A DNA stretch of 33,261 nt from Bacteroidales bacterium (GTDB lineage Bacteria > Bacteroidota > Bacteroidia > Bacteroidales > Tenuifilaceae), in the NCBI GenBank assembly GCA_003818205.1, contig RPRQ01000053.1, positions 1 through 33,261 on the forward strand, read 5' to 3'. The position numbers were made by a program, and so were the translations under genes. Positions 33,060 to 33,261 of this stretch are shown here, in pieces. The notes under the pieces were generated by a model. That model did not search any database and was not told the origin of the DNA. It saw only the letters and a list, made by a program, of their open reading frames with translations. Position 1 is the stretch's first letter, and each line of letters starts with the position of its first letter.

Positions 33060-33261
33060 TTAAATTCTCATCAATTCTAAGAATTGGGTTTGGCTCAAGA
33101 TCGTTATACATTTTTCAACCTGCAATATCCATCTTTTGATATTCTCCGATTCGGTCTGCTTTAGCGTTGCCAGAATCTCCTCGATGTCATCGGTCTCGTA
33201 AACGGTGAACGCCTTGAGTTTGCAGATAAAAGGCTCCAATATCTTTATTTCTGCTTCTGTA
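33060..33261 (-). CDS. Histidine kinase, C-terminal end only (runs off the window)
   Basis: Only the last 67 codons are present. They read TEAEIKILEPFICKLKAFTV, then YETDDIEEILATLKQTESEN, and end FLELMRI. This is the same C-terminal domain as in the REC-PAS-kinase at 25675-27579 (YETDDIEEILANLKQ) and is more distant from the propeller kinase. The missing part is therefore probably a REC-PAS-HK paralogue, followed like its counterpart by a REC-HK gene. Confidence 0.8.
   Translation of the reverse strand, partial: TEAEIKILEPFICKLKAFTVYETDDIEEILATLKQTESENIKRWILQVEKCITILSQTQFLELMRI

Noticed and set aside
32917-33111. 64-residue open frame at the window end
   Set aside because: It overlaps the well-conserved kinase tail in another frame and lacks any recognisable pattern.

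Overview
This window looks like a chromosomal segment of a Bacteroidota bacterium, probably from the order Bacteroidales; the genus cannot be read from it. The evidence is the gene content: a DUF2723/TMEM260-like membrane glycosyltransferase, the FtsX-DUF3098-TruB-QueA neighbourhood, YfhO, and a two-component sensor with Reg_prop propellers and a Y_Y_Y domain. Several promoters also match the Bacteroidota -7 consensus TAnnTTTG. No tRNA, rRNA, CRISPR array, transposase or phage gene was seen.

Layout. (1) 1-5.4 kb, minus strand: a polysaccharide deacetylase with the DUF2723 glycosyltransferase, then an ECF sigma factor overlapping a small membrane protein. (2) 5.8-15.8 kb, plus strand: housekeeping and envelope genes, namely glycyl-tRNA synthetase, a GT4-like glycosyltransferase, a UDP-GlcNAc 2-epimerase, a YfhO protein, FtsX, DUF3098, TruB and QueA. 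(3) 15.9-19.4 kb, minus strand: an arsenic operon (46-aa membrane peptide, ArsR, rhodanese-like protein, ArsC, ArsM, ACR3). (4) 19.7-20.4 kb: a fluoride locus (DUF190 and crcB) carrying frameshifts in both genes. (5) 20.5-24.3 kb: a second metalloid block, with a ProC-like enzyme plus a second ArsR, and an operon resembling ArsEFG plus an ArsP/DUF318 permease (organoarsenical or metal redox and efflux). (6) 24.4-33.3 kb, minus strand: at least five consecutive sensor kinases, several with the receiver at the N terminus, and no DNA-binding output protein in view.

How it fits together. ACR3, ArsC and ArsM cover arsenate reduction, arsenite methylation and efflux. The second block plausibly handles organic or other trivalent arsenicals with a periplasmic thiol-redox relay feeding a permease. 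Four operator-like palindromes built on CGTA-N4-TACG sit in front of the small ORF, arsR1, the ProC-arsR2 operon and the ArsE-like operon. They fall into two classes, matching the number of ArsR paralogues. This suggests a two-regulator metalloid regulon and is the most coherent candidate system here.

Other unusual points: GC-rich palindromic mini-repeats (CCTGCCTACCGGCAGGCAGG-like) occur between genes and, in decayed form, apparently inside the propeller kinase as short loop insertions between blades. The sensor kinases share a C-terminal domain of about 65 residues that I do not recognise. The kinase order suggests tandem duplication around the propeller gene.
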